DNA from: Methylocystis sp. MJC1
GTDB lineage: Bacteria; Pseudomonadota; Alphaproteobacteria; Rhizobiales; Beijerinckiaceae
Assembly: GCF_026427715.1 (NCBI RefSeq)
Contig: NZ_CP107558.1
Location: forward strand, 3,503,001 to 3,567,000
Direction of reading: 5' to 3'
DNA length: 64,000 bases
The translations under genes and the position numbers were made by a program. Under the pieces are notes generated by a model, which was not told the DNA's origin, made no database searches, and worked only from the letters and a program-made list of their open reading frames with translations. Positions within the stretch are counted from its first letter, which is position 1; each line of letters opens with the position of its first letter. Below are positions 1-8,407 of this stretch, piece by piece.

Positions 1-44
1 GCGAGACCGCAGATTCCGCCCCCGACAATTGCGACATCCAGCAT
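1..44 (-). CDS. FAD-dependent oxidoreductase, N-terminus only
   Basis: Read on the minus strand from an ATG at 44, the first codons give MLDVAIVGGGICGL. This is the beta-strand and glycine-rich turn (GxGxxG type) of a dinucleotide-binding Rossmann fold at the very N-terminus, as in FAD-dependent monooxygenases, amine oxidases and related flavoproteins. A ribosome site (AAAGGA) lies about 7 bases upstream of the ATG. The rest of the gene is outside the window, so the substrate cannot be inferred. Confidence 0.7.
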   Translation of the reverse strand, partial: MLDVAIVGGGICGL

Positions 45-133
45 GGCGCGTGTTCCTTTGGGAGGTGAGGGAGCAAGCGGTGTGCCGGGGGCCAAGTTTG
101 GGATAAGCCGGGCAGATTCTTATCGTGGCCCCG

Positions 134-250
134 CCCCCTCCCTGTCCCTCCCCCGCGTCGCGGGAGAGGGGACGCTCGCGATCAGCGCTTTGGATGAAGG
201 CCACAATCTGCTCCCTCTCCTGCGAAGCGGGGGAGGGTTGGGGAGGGGGC
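134..250. repeat. Dispersed repeat F, copy 1 (inverted relative to copy 2)
   Basis: GC-rich element whose two ends are near-inverted copies of a CCCTCCCCCGC-type sequence around a core reading GAAGGCCACAATCTGCTCCC. The same element recurs at 6043-6159 in the opposite orientation with only a few differences. No coding potential is evident. The rest of the 45-581 gap holds nothing I can identify beyond the leader of the minus-strand oxidoreductase at 1-44. Confidence 0.8.
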
Positions 251-581
251 CATCCAGCGCCAACTTCCCCGCCGCCGATTCCCGACGCAGGGCGATACTG
301 GAGGCCGGGACGCCCCGACCCCGTTCGGCCGAGGGTGTTTTCCCATTTCGGTAGTCATCCCGAGCGCGCGGCCGCAAATGCTATGCCCAGCCTTTTCGCG
401 GAAACATCCGCCCTCCACGCATCGGGAGGAAGCCCGGCAAGCGGCGCAAAACCCACACGAGGCGAGGGTCGCCGCCTTGCGTTTAACCGGCCCCGCCGGC
501 GCCGCCGATTCGACAGCGCCCCTGCAAGATGGCGAAGCGGGGGAAGCATAAGGCAGGTTTCGGGGGTGGGGATAAAATAAA

Positions 582-1208
582 CTAAGCCGCGTCGCGGACG
601 GCGGCGACGGCTTGTGCTTCCGCCGCTTCGATAGCCGCGCTTGCGGCGTCGGGACCAAGCGAAAGACCTTCGGCGCGCACGAAGGAGATGTCCGTCAGCC
701 CGAGGAAACCCAGCACCGCTTCGAGATAGGTCTCTTGATAATCCCACGCCCTTCTCGGGCCCTCGGTGAAAACGCCGCCCCGCGCCGAAACGACGATGAC
801 CTTCTTGCCAGCGGGCGTCAGGCCCACAGGGCCGGCCTCCGTATATCGGAAGGTTCGTCCGGCGCGGACGATGTGGTCGATCCAGGCTTTTAGCGCCGAC
901 GGGATCCCGAGATTATACATCGGCGCGCCGATGACGATGGCGTCTGCGCCCAAGAATTCGTCGACTGCAATATCCGAGAGCTGGACCGCTTGCGAAAGCG
1001 CCGCGTCGCGCTCTTCGGGGGCAGTGAAAAACCCGCCGATGGTCGAGGCGTTCAGATGCGGCAAAGGGTTTTTCGACAGATCACGCTCGATCACCTTGGC
1101 TCCTGGCTGCTTGGCCACGAGCTCCGCGACGACCTTCGCGGTCAACTTGCGCGAAACAGAACCTTCTCCCAAGGGGCTGCTATCGACCCGCAAAATGGTG
1201 AACGACAT
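582..1208 (-). CDS. azoR: FMN-dependent NADH-azoreductase
   Basis: The 208-residue length is typical of AzoR/AcpD flavodoxin-fold proteins, which use NADH and FMN for two-electron reduction of quinones and azo compounds in the cytoplasm. Visible family signatures are the N-terminal VDSSPLGEGSVSRKL phosphate-binding loop, the FMN-binding stretch GAPMYNLGIPSALKAWID near residues 94-111, RAGRTFRYTEAGPVGL, and SARGGVF near residue 142. The gene is divergent from an HxlR-family regulator whose start lies about 210 bases away. HxlR proteins commonly control neighbouring quinone or azo reductases in response to electrophiles, so this pair is probably a quinone/electrophile defence unit. Confidence 0.93.
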   Translation of the reverse strand: MSFTILRVDSSPLGEGSVSRKLTAKVVAELVAKQPGAKVIERDLSKNPLPHLNASTIGGFFTAPEERDAALSQAVQLSDIAVDEFLGADAIVIGAPMYNLGIPSALKAWIDHIVRAGRTFRYTEAGPVGLTPAGKKVIVVSARGGVFTEGPRRAWDYQETYLEAVLGFLGLTDISFVRAEGLSLGPDAASAAIEAAEAQAVAAVRDAA

Positions 1209-1416
1209 GCGACATCTCCTATAGTTACAAAAACATACTATGATGATAAGCAGGAACTAGGTTTAAAAGAAGACGGAACATTCAAGTTAGAGAGTTACAT
1301 GGAAGTAACCCATGGCGCGTTTCGCTGGCCGCGGCGCGCTTTGGCGACGCGCCGCATGGCTCTTTTATGGTTTCTTTCCGTGGCATAGGATCGCTCGGGC
1401 AACGCGGGGATGCGCC
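1209..1416. promoter_or_regulatory. Divergent azoR/hxlR control region with dyad
   Basis: This stretch is AT-richer than its surroundings and separates the two divergent genes. It contains an inverted repeat, GTTAC-N6-GTAAC, at 1294-1309, and a second GTTAC at 1224-1228 just upstream of azoR. HxlR-family dimers bind short dyads in shared promoter regions, so the dyad is a candidate operator. No confident -35/-10 pair was assigned. Confidence 0.45.
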
Positions 1417-1809
1417 TTGAAGTCTCGAAAAAACGCCGGTCAGATCGACTTTATCTCCCATCGCGAGGCATGCCCTTTCGTGCGCGATGTGCTGACCCGC
1501 GTCGGCGACAAATGGAGCGTGCTGGTCATTATGCTTCTGGGCGACGGCACGAAGCGCTTCAGCGAGTTGAAGCGGATGATCGACGGCGTCTCGCAGAGGA
1601 TGCTGACGCTCACATTGCGCGGACTCGAACGCGACGGACTGGTCTTTCGGAAGGTTTTCCCGACGGTCCCGCCGCGGGTCGAATATACGCTCACCCCGCT
1701 TGGCAAGACGCTTCTCAAAACCGTGACGTCACTGGCGATTTGGGGGATGGACAATCGCAAGGAGATCGAGCGCGCCCGTGACGAGTTCGATAATCGGGAG
1801 AGCTTTTGA
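1417..1809 (+). CDS. HxlR-family transcriptional regulator
   Basis: A 130-residue winged-helix protein with the HxlR layout: an N-terminal segment with one cysteine (EACPFVRDV), the domain opening VGDKWSVLVIMLL, helix-turn-helix FSELKRMIDGVSQRML, the RGLERDGLV helix, and the wing PPRVEYTLTPLGKTL. The conserved Cys near residue 17 sits where redox-sensing HxlR members (YodB/HypR type) carry their reactive cysteine. I chose the TTG at 1417 because GGGGA lies six bases upstream and homologues begin close to this cysteine. An ATG at 1312 would add 35 unlikely residues. It probably regulates the divergent azoreductase gene. Confidence 0.88.
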   Translation: MKSRKNAGQIDFISHREACPFVRDVLTRVGDKWSVLVIMLLGDGTKRFSELKRMIDGVSQRMLTLTLRGLERDGLVFRKVFPTVPPRVEYTLTPLGKTLLKTVTSLAIWGMDNRKEIERARDEFDNRESF

Positions 1810-1830
1810 GCGGCGCGCTGATCGAACCCC

Positions 1831-1973
1831 GAGGCGGCCTCGTCCTTCGAGACGCGAGCTTCACTCGCTCCTCAGGATGAGGCCTAAGTGTTTGGCGCAA
1901 AAGCCCCTCATGGTTGCAGAAGCCCTTCATGCTGAGGAGGCTGCGCAGCAGCCGTCTCGAAGCACGGAGGGCG
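1831..1973. repeat. Dispersed repeat A, copy 1
   Basis: First of four copies (others 24079-24237, 32382-32534, 36884-37030). The family consensus opens with GGCGGCCTCGTCCTTCGAGA, carries CTCAGGATGAGGCCTAAG in the middle and closes with GCGTCTCGAAGC followed by GAGGGCGTC. Opening and closing parts are inverted copies of each other, so a transcript could fold into a long hairpin. No open frame is shared among copies. The end of this copy touches the stop codon of the minus-strand gene at 1974. Confidence 0.85.
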
Positions 1974-3464
1974 TCAATGGCGCTTTGTCAGCGATGCCGT
2001 GATCTCTTCTACGACAAGCCGCCGCTCGCGCCCGCCATCGACGCGCAACCACGAGATCTCGCCGGTGTCCTTCGCCGTCTGCGCCTGCAGCACCGCGCGC
2101 GTTGCGTCGGAAACGTCATTGATCCGCTTGTCGACGCGCGACAGTCTTTGCGCTAGATCGACGTCGAGCCACACGCCCATGAAAGGAACGCCGGCCGCGC
2201 GCGCCGCGCTTTCGATTGCGGCGCGGTCCTGCGGCCGATCGAAAACGGCGTCGGCGACGACCGGCCAGCCAATCTTTGCGACCCGCTCCGCGGAGTCGAA
2301 CAGCTCGGCGTAGACCTTCGCTGAAACCTCGCTTTTATAAGCTTCGGGCGGAAGCCGCTCGGTCACTTCAGCGCCGAAGAGGCGCTTGCGGAGACGGTCG
2401 CTGTTGAAAATGCGTGCGCCGGGCGCGGGCGTCAGGCGCGGGGCGAGCGCCGCTGCGACGCTTGATTTGCCGGAGCCGCTAAAGCCGCCGATCGCAACCA
2501 CGCCCCCTTGCGCCGGCTGCAACATTTCGCGCGAGAGGTCGAAAAAGCCGCGCGCTGTGTCCCCATTGCCTTGCGACGCCTCGACATGGGCGCGGATCGT
2601 CGCGCGCAGCGACATGAAGAAGGGCAGCAGCGGCAGCCCGTCTTCCTCGGATTGCGCGCGCGCGTCGAGATAGCGGTTGAGCGTGAGATTGGAAAAATCG
2701 CAAAGCCCGACGCGCCACAGATCCATCAGCAGGAAGGCGAGATCATACAGGACGTCGATGGTCGAGATGTCGTCCGAAAATTCGAGGCAATCGAAAGGCG
2801 TCGGCTCGCCCTCGAAAAGGCAGATGTTGCGCAGATTGAGATCGCCGTGGCAGGGCCGCACCCTGTCCTGCGCGCGTCGCGCGTCGATCAATGTGACATT
2901 GGTCGCAAGCGCGTGGCGCAGATTGTCGAGATACGCCTCGATCTCGTCACTTGGCGCGGGCGCCGCCGCGCGCAGGCTCGCCTCCATACTGTCGATGATT
3001 TGGCGCATGGAGGCCGCTCCGCCGCGCGCGTGATCGGCGATCGCCGCGTCATGGGCTTTCGCGATGCGGCGCGCGAGCGTCTCGATCATCTCCTTCGTGA
3101 GCCGGCCCTCGCGCGCCATGCAATCGAACAAAGCGTCGTCGGGGAAGCGCCGCATTTCGACGACCGCGTCGAGAAAGGCGCCCTCCCCGTCGAGCGCCAG
3201 CCTTCCGTCGCTCTCCCGCGTGATCCGCCGCATGCCGAGATAAAGCGCGGGCGAGAAAGCCCGGTTGAGGGCGACTTCGCGCGTGCACATCTCGCCTCGC
3301 AGCGCCGGCGTCGAGAAATCGAGATAGGGCAGACGCACAGGGCGCTTGAGCTTGTAAACGCGATCGCGCCCGAGCAGCACGGTCGAAATATGCGTCGTCA
3401 CGATCTTGGGCGCGCCGAGCAGGCCGGAAAGAAAGGCAATGATTTCCGCTTGCTCGTCGCTCAC
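1974..3464 (-). CDS. Aminoglycoside phosphotransferase-like kinase fused to P-loop kinase
   Basis: A 496-residue two-domain protein. Residues about 1-315 form an APH/choline-kinase-like fold with nucleotide lysines in VYKLKRP (about 37-42) and the catalytic loop CHGDLNLRN at 205-213, followed by CLEFSDD. Residues about 320-496 form a P-loop kinase with Walker A GFSGSGKSS at 327-335. The architecture is common in proteobacteria (bifunctional APH/ATP-binding protein), but the substrate is unknown to me. I placed the start at a GTG (3464) that overlaps the TGA of the upstream gene as GTGA, with AAGGAGA five bases before it. The upstream in-frame ATG would overlap that gene by 82 bases. It is the last gene of a three-gene operon with the acyltransferase and SHMT-like genes. 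Confidence 0.85.
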   Translation of the reverse strand: MSDEQAEIIAFLSGLLGAPKIVTTHISTVLLGRDRVYKLKRPVRLPYLDFSTPALRGEMCTREVALNRAFSPALYLGMRRITRESDGRLALDGEGAFLDAVVEMRRFPDDALFDCMAREGRLTKEMIETLARRIAKAHDAAIADHARGGAASMRQIIDSMEASLRAAAPAPSDEIEAYLDNLRHALATNVTLIDARRAQDRVRPCHGDLNLRNICLFEGEPTPFDCLEFSDDISTIDVLYDLAFLLMDLWRVGLCDFSNLTLNRYLDARAQSEEDGLPLLPFFMSLRATIRAHVEASQGNGDTARGFFDLSREMLQPAQGGVVAIGGFSGSGKSSVAAALAPRLTPAPGARIFNSDRLRKRLFGAEVTERLPPEAYKSEVSAKVYAELFDSAERVAKIGWPVVADAVFDRPQDRAAIESAARAAGVPFMGVWLDVDLAQRLSRVDKRINDVSDATRAVLQAQTAKDTGEISWLRVDGGRERRLVVEEITASLTKRH

Positions 3465-4642
3465 ATCGTCTCCTTGCGAAACGGCAATTCCGCCTCCTGC
3501 GCCGCCATCATCTCGCCCAGCGCCGCGCGCTCCCGCTCGCAATAATCGGCGACGGCCGCCCGCAGCCCCGCGTCGGCGAAATCATGCGCCGACCATGTAA
3601 CGACCGGACGATAGCCGCGCGCGATCTTGTGCTCGCCCTGCGCGCCGGCCTCGACCCGGGTGTAGCCATGCGCAATGGCGTAATCGATCGCCTGATAATA
3701 GCAGATCTCGAAATGCAGAAAGGGCCGCTCGATCAACGCGCCCCAGTTGCGGCCATAGATCACGTCGTCGCCCAGGAAGTTGATCGCGCCCGCGACATAC
3801 TCCGCGCCATGCTTGGCCATCACCAGCAGAATGCGATCGGCCATAGCGGCGCCGATGAGATCGAAGAAAGCGCGCGTGAGATAGGGCCGGCCCCATTTGC
3901 GCGCGCCCGTATCCATGTAAAAGGCGAAGAAGGCGTCCCAATGCTCGGGGCGGATCTCCGCGCCCCTCAGACGCTCGATCGTGACATCGTCGCCAAGCGC
4001 CTCACGCCTTTCGCGCTTGATGCTTTTGCGTTTGCGCGACGACAGCGCGCCGAGGAAATCCTCGAAGCTCGAATACCCCTCATTGACGAAGTGAAACTGC
4101 TCGCCGGCGCGCAGAATGAAGCCTGCGTCGCCAAGCGCCTGCGCCTCCTCCGGCGTCGGAAAGGCCACGTGGAGCGAGGAGGCCTTGAGCGCCTGACGCA
4201 GCCCACGCAAGGCGCCGATCAGCGCGTCGCGCGCGCCTGCCGGCGCATCGCCGGCAACGAGCAGCCGCCGTCCCGTCGCGGGCGTGAAGGGCGCGGCGAT
4301 CTGAAGCTTGGGATAATATTTGCCGCCCGCCCGCTCATAGGCCTGCGCCCAGCTCTGGTCGAAGACATATTCGCCGAGACTATGCGCCTTGAGATAGGCG
4401 GGCGCGCAGGCGACGAGGCGCCCGCTTTCGTCCTCGACCAGCGCATGCACCGGCGACCAACCCGTCCGCGCGCCGACCGAGCTAGATCGCTCCAGCGCGG
4501 AGAGGAAGGCGTGGGTGATAAAGGGATTGAAGCGCTCGCCATCGGCTTGCGTCAATGTCGGCGGATTGGCGCAGGCGTCCCAAGCCGACGCCTCCACCTT
4601 TTCGAGCGATTGAACGAAGCGCGCCGTGAATTTTGCAGCCAT
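3461..4642 (-). CDS. FemAB-like GNAT acyltransferase (COG3146/DUF482)
   Basis: The 393-residue protein matches the DUF482/COG3146 family, sometimes named peptidogalycan biosynthesis protein, with the tandem GNAT fold of FemAB-like aminoacyl transferases. Signatures seen are FNPFITHAFLSALE near residue 38, WAQAYERAGGKYYPKLQ near 98-114, SSRKRKSIKRERR near 201-213, TGARKWGRPYLTRAFF, and the C-terminal FEICYYQAIDYAI followed by VEAGAQGEHKIARGY. The biochemical role has not been established for this family as far as I know. It starts six bases after the SHMT-like gene and its stop overlaps the start of the kinase fusion gene, so the three are almost certainly cotranscribed and translationally coupled. 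Confidence 0.85.
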   Translation of the reverse strand: MAAKFTARFVQSLEKVEASAWDACANPPTLTQADGERFNPFITHAFLSALERSSSVGARTGWSPVHALVEDESGRLVACAPAYLKAHSLGEYVFDQSWAQAYERAGGKYYPKLQIAAPFTPATGRRLLVAGDAPAGARDALIGALRGLRQALKASSLHVAFPTPEEAQALGDAGFILRAGEQFHFVNEGYSSFEDFLGALSSRKRKSIKRERREALGDDVTIERLRGAEIRPEHWDAFFAFYMDTGARKWGRPYLTRAFFDLIGAAMADRILLVMAKHGAEYVAGAINFLGDDVIYGRNWGALIERPFLHFEICYYQAIDYAIAHGYTRVEAGAQGEHKIARGYRPVVTWSAHDFADAGLRAAVADYCERERAALGEMMAAQEAELPFRKETM

Positions 4643-4648
4643 AAGCCG

Positions 4649-5908
4649 CTAGTAAATAGGAAAAGCCCGGCACAGCGCCAGCACTTCCTGGCGCGCCACG
4701 TCGATTGTACGAAGATCGGCCGGATTGCGTAAGACACGGGCAATCCACGCGCCGATGCGCTGGAATTCCGCAACCCCGAAGCCGCGCGTCGTCCCGGCGT
4801 TGCTCGAGAGCCGCAGGCCCGAGGGCGCCTCCGGCGGGCGCGGATCGAAGGGGATCATATTCTTGTTCACCGCGAGCCCCGCCTTCTCCAGCGCCTTGGC
4901 CGCGACGTCGCCGGTCACGCCCGTTGGCGAGAGATCGACGAGCATGAGCCCGGTATCGGTCCCGCCGGTCACGACGCGCAGGCCCGCGCCGACGAGCGCC
5001 GCGGCAAGCGCGCGGGCGTTTTCGAGCACGGCTTCATTATAGGCGCGAAACGCCGGCTGCAGCGCCTCGCCCAAACACGCCGCCTTGCCCGCCACGGCGT
5101 GCAGCATGACAGAGCCCTGCACGCCGGGAAATATGCCGGCGTCGATGCGCTTGGCGAGCGCTTCGTCATTCCACAAAACCATGCCGCCGCGCGCGCCGCG
5201 CAAGGATTTATAGGTCGTCGTCGTCACCACATGCGCATGCGGAAAGGGGTGCGGATAAAGCCCGCAAGCCACGAGCCCGGCGACATGCGCCATATCGACG
5301 AGAAGATAGGCGCCGACCTCATCGGCGATGGCGCGCAGCCCTGCAAAGTCGATCGCGCGCGGATAGGCCGAGCCGCCCGCGACGATCAATTTCGGCCGCG
5401 CCGCGCGCGCGAGGTCGCGCAATTCATCGAGGTCGATCAGCTCGCTCTCGCGATTCACGCCATATTGCGTGATCGAATAGTCGCGCCCGGTCAGCGTCGC
5501 GGAGTGGCCATGGCTGATATGCCCGCCCGCCGCGACATTCATGGAGAGGATGGGCTCGCCGAGCTTCAACAGGCCGAGAAACACGCCGGCATTGGCGTTG
5601 GAGCCCGAATGCGGCTGCACATTGGCGAAACGGCAGTTGAACAGCTTTTTCGCGCGGTCGATGGCGAGCGCCTCGATGGCGTCGACGAATTCCGCCCCGC
5701 CGTAATAGCGGGCGTAGGCCGCGCCCTCGACGGTCTTGTTGGTGAGGACGGAGCCCTGCGCGGCGAGCACGAGACGCGAGACGATGTTTTCGGAGGCGAT
5801 CAGCTCGATCCCGTCGCGCTGGCGCATGAGCTCGCCGGTGATCGCGGCTTCGAGTTCCGGGTCGGCTTCGAGGCCGCGCGTGAAATAGCCTGAGGGCGGC
5901 TGGGGCAT
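4649..5908 (-). CDS. Serine hydroxymethyltransferase-like PLP enzyme, atypical active site
   Basis: A 419-residue fold-type I PLP enzyme clearly of the SHMT family: ELIASEN at 35-41, RYYGGAEFVD near 67, SGSNANAGVF at 101-110, VDMAHVAGLVACGLYPHP at 204-221, Schiff-base lysine K234, and TTRGFG at 373-378. It departs from canonical GlyA at key positions. The tyrosine of NKYAEG (E. coli Tyr55) is Thr59, the histidine before the lysine (His228) is Tyr233, and the GTPA segment near the C-terminus is SSNA. Threonine at the Tyr55 position is linked to acceptance of alpha-substituted substrates, so alpha-methylserine hydroxymethyltransferase (D-alanine plus methylene-THF) is a real alternative to glycine/serine SHMT. 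TAGGAG lies eight bases before the ATG. It is the first gene of an operon with the FemAB-like and kinase genes. Family is certain, substrate is not. Confidence 0.85.
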   Translation of the reverse strand: MPQPPSGYFTRGLEADPELEAAITGELMRQRDGIELIASENIVSRLVLAAQGSVLTNKTVEGAAYARYYGGAEFVDAIEALAIDRAKKLFNCRFANVQPHSGSNANAGVFLGLLKLGEPILSMNVAAGGHISHGHSATLTGRDYSITQYGVNRESELIDLDELRDLARAARPKLIVAGGSAYPRAIDFAGLRAIADEVGAYLLVDMAHVAGLVACGLYPHPFPHAHVVTTTTYKSLRGARGGMVLWNDEALAKRIDAGIFPGVQGSVMLHAVAGKAACLGEALQPAFRAYNEAVLENARALAAALVGAGLRVVTGGTDTGLMLVDLSPTGVTGDVAAKALEKAGLAVNKNMIPFDPRPPEAPSGLRLSSNAGTTRGFGVAEFQRIGAWIARVLRNPADLRTIDVARQEVLALCRAFPIY

Positions 5909-6042
5909 GAAATGGGCTCCTATATTAAGGGATCCAGAGCCAAATCAGCGCCGGCTCTGCTCTAGAACGACGCTGTGCGCAGTCAAGTCGCCCAAAGAAA
6001 AGCATATCGGCGGGCAAGCGCGAAAGGCGTGGCGCTGCGTTA

Positions 6043-6159
6043 CCCCCTCCCCAACCCTCCCCCGCTTTGCGGGAGAGGGAGCAGATTGTGGCCTTCATCT
6101 ACGGTGTCGATCGTGAGCGTCCCCTCTCCCGCAAAGCGGGGGAGGGACAGGGAGGGGGC
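6043..6159. repeat. Dispersed repeat F, copy 2 (inverted relative to copy 1)
   Basis: Reverse complement of the element at 134-250, including the GGAGCAGATTGTGGCCTTC core and both CCCTCCCCCGC-type ends. The two copies face each other across the 5.9 kb that holds azoR, hxlR and the SHMT operon. The rest of the 5909-6273 gap holds the SHMT ribosome site and the upstream region of pepF, with no other feature recognised. Confidence 0.8.
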
Positions 6160-6273
6160 CGTGCAGCGCCGCCGTGCGCTTGCCGTCGCGGGTTGATCGC
6201 CCTCGGGCTTTGCTCATATGAATAAAGCAATTCGCCGCAACGACGTCCCCAACTCTCCCGATGGTTTCTCACA

Positions 6274-8109
6274 ATGCGCTTCACCTCATCCGTCACATTT
6301 TCACCCGCGGACGCCGCCGCGGGCCTTTCCGAAACCCTGCCTGAGTGGAACCTCGCCGATCTCTATGAGGGAACCGACTCGCCCCGGCTCAAGGCCGATC
6401 TGGCGCGCGTCGCCGAGGATGTGACCCAGTTCGGCAAGGATTATCGCGGCAAGCTGTCAGACCTCGCGACCAGTGCGCAGGCCAGCGCGACGCTCGGCGA
6501 GGCGGTCGCGCGCTATGAAGTTCTGCAGGATCTGCTCGGCCGGCTGATGTCCTTCGCCGGGCTGCTCTACAGCGGCGACACCACCGATCCGGCGCGCGCC
6601 AAATTCTATGGCGATGTGCAGGAAAAGATCACCACCGCCTCGGCGCAACTGCTCTTTTTCCAGCTGGAGCTCAATCGTCTCGACGACGCCGTGCTGATGG
6701 CCGCGGCCGACAAGGCGCAGCTCTCACGCTGGAAGCCCTGGCTCGAAGATATCCGCAAAGAGAAGCCCTATGAGCTCGACGACAAGCTCGAGGAGCTGTT
6801 CCACGAAAAATACATTTCGGGCGCGGCCGCCTGGAACCGCCTCTTCGACGAGACCATCGCCTCGCTGCGTTTCAAGGTCGGGGCCGAGGAGCTGGCGATC
6901 GAGCCGGTCCTCAATCTCATGCAGGATCAGAGCGAAGACAAACGGCGCGCGGCAGCTCAGGCCATTGGCGTGACGCTGAAGGCCAATTTGCGCACTTTCT
7001 CGCTCATCACCAATACGCTCGCCAAGGACAAGGAAATCTCCGACCGCTGGCGCGGCTTCAAGGACGTCGCCGACTCGCGCCATCTGTCCAATCGCGTCGA
7101 AGGCGAGGTGGTGGAGGCTTTGGCCAAGGCGGTGACGCAAGCGCATCCGCGCCTGTCGCATCGCTATTACAAGCTGAAGGCCAAATGGTTCGGCAAGGAT
7201 GCGCTGGACTATTGGGACCGCAGCGCGCCGCTGCCGACGACGCCGTCCAAGCGCTACTCCTGGGAGGAGGCGCGCGGCATCGTGCTCGGCGCCTATCAGG
7301 GCTTCGCGCCGCGCATGGCCGAGATCGCCGGCGATTTCTTCGACAAGCGCTGGATCGACGCGCCGGTGCGGCCGGGCAAGGCGCCGGGCGCCTTCTCGCA
7401 TCCGACCGTCCCCTCGGCGCATCCCTACGTGCTGCTCAACTACCAGGGTCGGACGCGCGACGTGATGACGCTCGCCCATGAGCTGGGCCATGGCGTGCAT
7501 CAGGTGCTGGCGGCGCCGCAGGGCGCGCTGATGGCGCCGACGCCTTTGACGCTGGCGGAAACGGCGTCGGTCTTCGGCGAAATGCTGACCTTCCGTTCGC
7601 TGCTGGCGCAGGCCCCCGACACGACGCAGCGCCGCGCGCTGCTCGCCTCCAAGGTCGAGGACATGCTCAACACGGTGGTGCGCCAGATGGCCTTCTACGC
7701 CTTCGAGCGCAAGGTCCACATCGAGCGCCGTAACGGCGAACTGACCGCCGACCAGATCTGCGAGATTTGGATGAGCGTGCAGGGCGACAGCCTCGGGCCG
7801 TCGATCCGTCTGGGGCCGGGCTATGAGACCTTCTGGGCCTATATCCCGCATTTCATCCATTCGCCCTTCTATGTCTACGCCTATGCCTTCGGCGACTGCC
7901 TGGTGAACTCGCTCTATGGCGTCTACCAAAAGGCGCATGAGGGCTTCGCCGAGCGCTATTTCGCGCTGCTCGAGGCCGGCGGCGCCAAGCCTTACGACGA
8001 GCTGCTGAAGCCCTTCGGGCTCGACGCGCGCGATCCGGCCTTCTGGGGCATTGGGCTGGAGATGATCGAGGGGCTGATTGACGAGTTGGAGGCGATGGAG
8101 GGCGCGTGA
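6274..8109 (+). CDS. pepF: Oligoendopeptidase F (M3 family)
   Basis: A 611-residue zinc metallopeptidase of family M3 (thimet/PepF type), which cleaves short peptides in the cytoplasm. The catalytic motif HELGHGVHQ lies near residue 404, with the third zinc ligand in the downstream helix LAETASVFGEM. FSHPTVPSAHPYVLLNY precedes the motif, and the C-terminal IPHFIHSPFYVYAYAFGD is the substrate-closure segment of the family. Length and opening (TLPEWNLADLYEG) match alphaproteobacterial PepF. The ATG at 6274 has only a weak ribosome site. The gene stands alone between repeats F and C and has no apparent operon partner. Confidence 0.95.
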   Translation: MRFTSSVTFSPADAAAGLSETLPEWNLADLYEGTDSPRLKADLARVAEDVTQFGKDYRGKLSDLATSAQASATLGEAVARYEVLQDLLGRLMSFAGLLYSGDTTDPARAKFYGDVQEKITTASAQLLFFQLELNRLDDAVLMAAADKAQLSRWKPWLEDIRKEKPYELDDKLEELFHEKYISGAAAWNRLFDETIASLRFKVGAEELAIEPVLNLMQDQSEDKRRAAAQAIGVTLKANLRTFSLITNTLAKDKEISDRWRGFKDVADSRHLSNRVEGEVVEALAKAVTQAHPRLSHRYYKLKAKWFGKDALDYWDRSAPLPTTPSKRYSWEEARGIVLGAYQGFAPRMAEIAGDFFDKRWIDAPVRPGKAPGAFSHPTVPSAHPYVLLNYQGRTRDVMTLAHELGHGVHQVLAAPQGALMAPTPLTLAETASVFGEMLTFRSLLAQAPDTTQRRALLASKVEDMLNTVVRQMAFYAFERKVHIERRNGELTADQICEIWMSVQGDSLGPSIRLGPGYETFWAYIPHFIHSPFYVYAYAFGDCLVNSLYGVYQKAHEGFAERYFALLEAGGAKPYDELLKPFGLDARDPAFWGIGLEMIEGLIDELEAMEGA

Positions 8110-8137
8110 GGCCGCTAGCGCCGGCGCGTCCTCCCTC

Positions 8138-8315
8138 GTCATGGCCGGGCTCGTCCCGGCCATCTACGCCGTGCAATGACGGCTCATGCCGGGGCGGGTG
8201 GGTCTCGTCCCTCCAAATCGAACGTGCCTGGATTGGTCCTTGGCGTAAACCTCGTCCCGTCCCCTGGGTAGCCGCGCCCCTCGGCGTGGATGGCCCGGAC
8301 GAGCCCGGCCATGAC
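8138..8315. repeat. Dispersed repeat C, copy 1 (inverted ends)
   Basis: An element of about 180 bases bounded by GTCATGGCCGGGCTCGTCCC and its near-perfect inverse ending in CCGGCCATGAC. Longer copies lie at 14629-14836, 16356-16545 and 60623-60793, and a condensed copy at 41584-41612. The inner sequence of this copy differs most from the others. There is no transposase-like frame. Confidence 0.8.
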
Positions 8316-8362
8316 GGTCAGACCATTATCCGGGTAGGAGAAAATCAGCGTTCCAAAAATTA

Positions 8363-8387
8363 AAACGCCGGCCAAAGGCCGGCGTTT
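8363..8387 (-). terminator. Rho-independent terminator of the small exported protein gene
   Basis: A perfect 11-bp stem with a 3-base loop (AAACGCCGGCC / GGCCGGCGTTT), followed on the minus strand by TTTTAATTTTT. It lies about 20 bases past the stop codon at 8408. Confidence 0.9.
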
Positions 8388-8407
8388 GGTCATCTCTTTA
8401 GGACGGC

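Noticed and set aside
8138-8315. Interpretation of repeat C as a degraded insertion sequence
   Set aside because: Copies are 170-210 bases, share ends, and none shows any transposase-like frame, so MITE-like is the better description.
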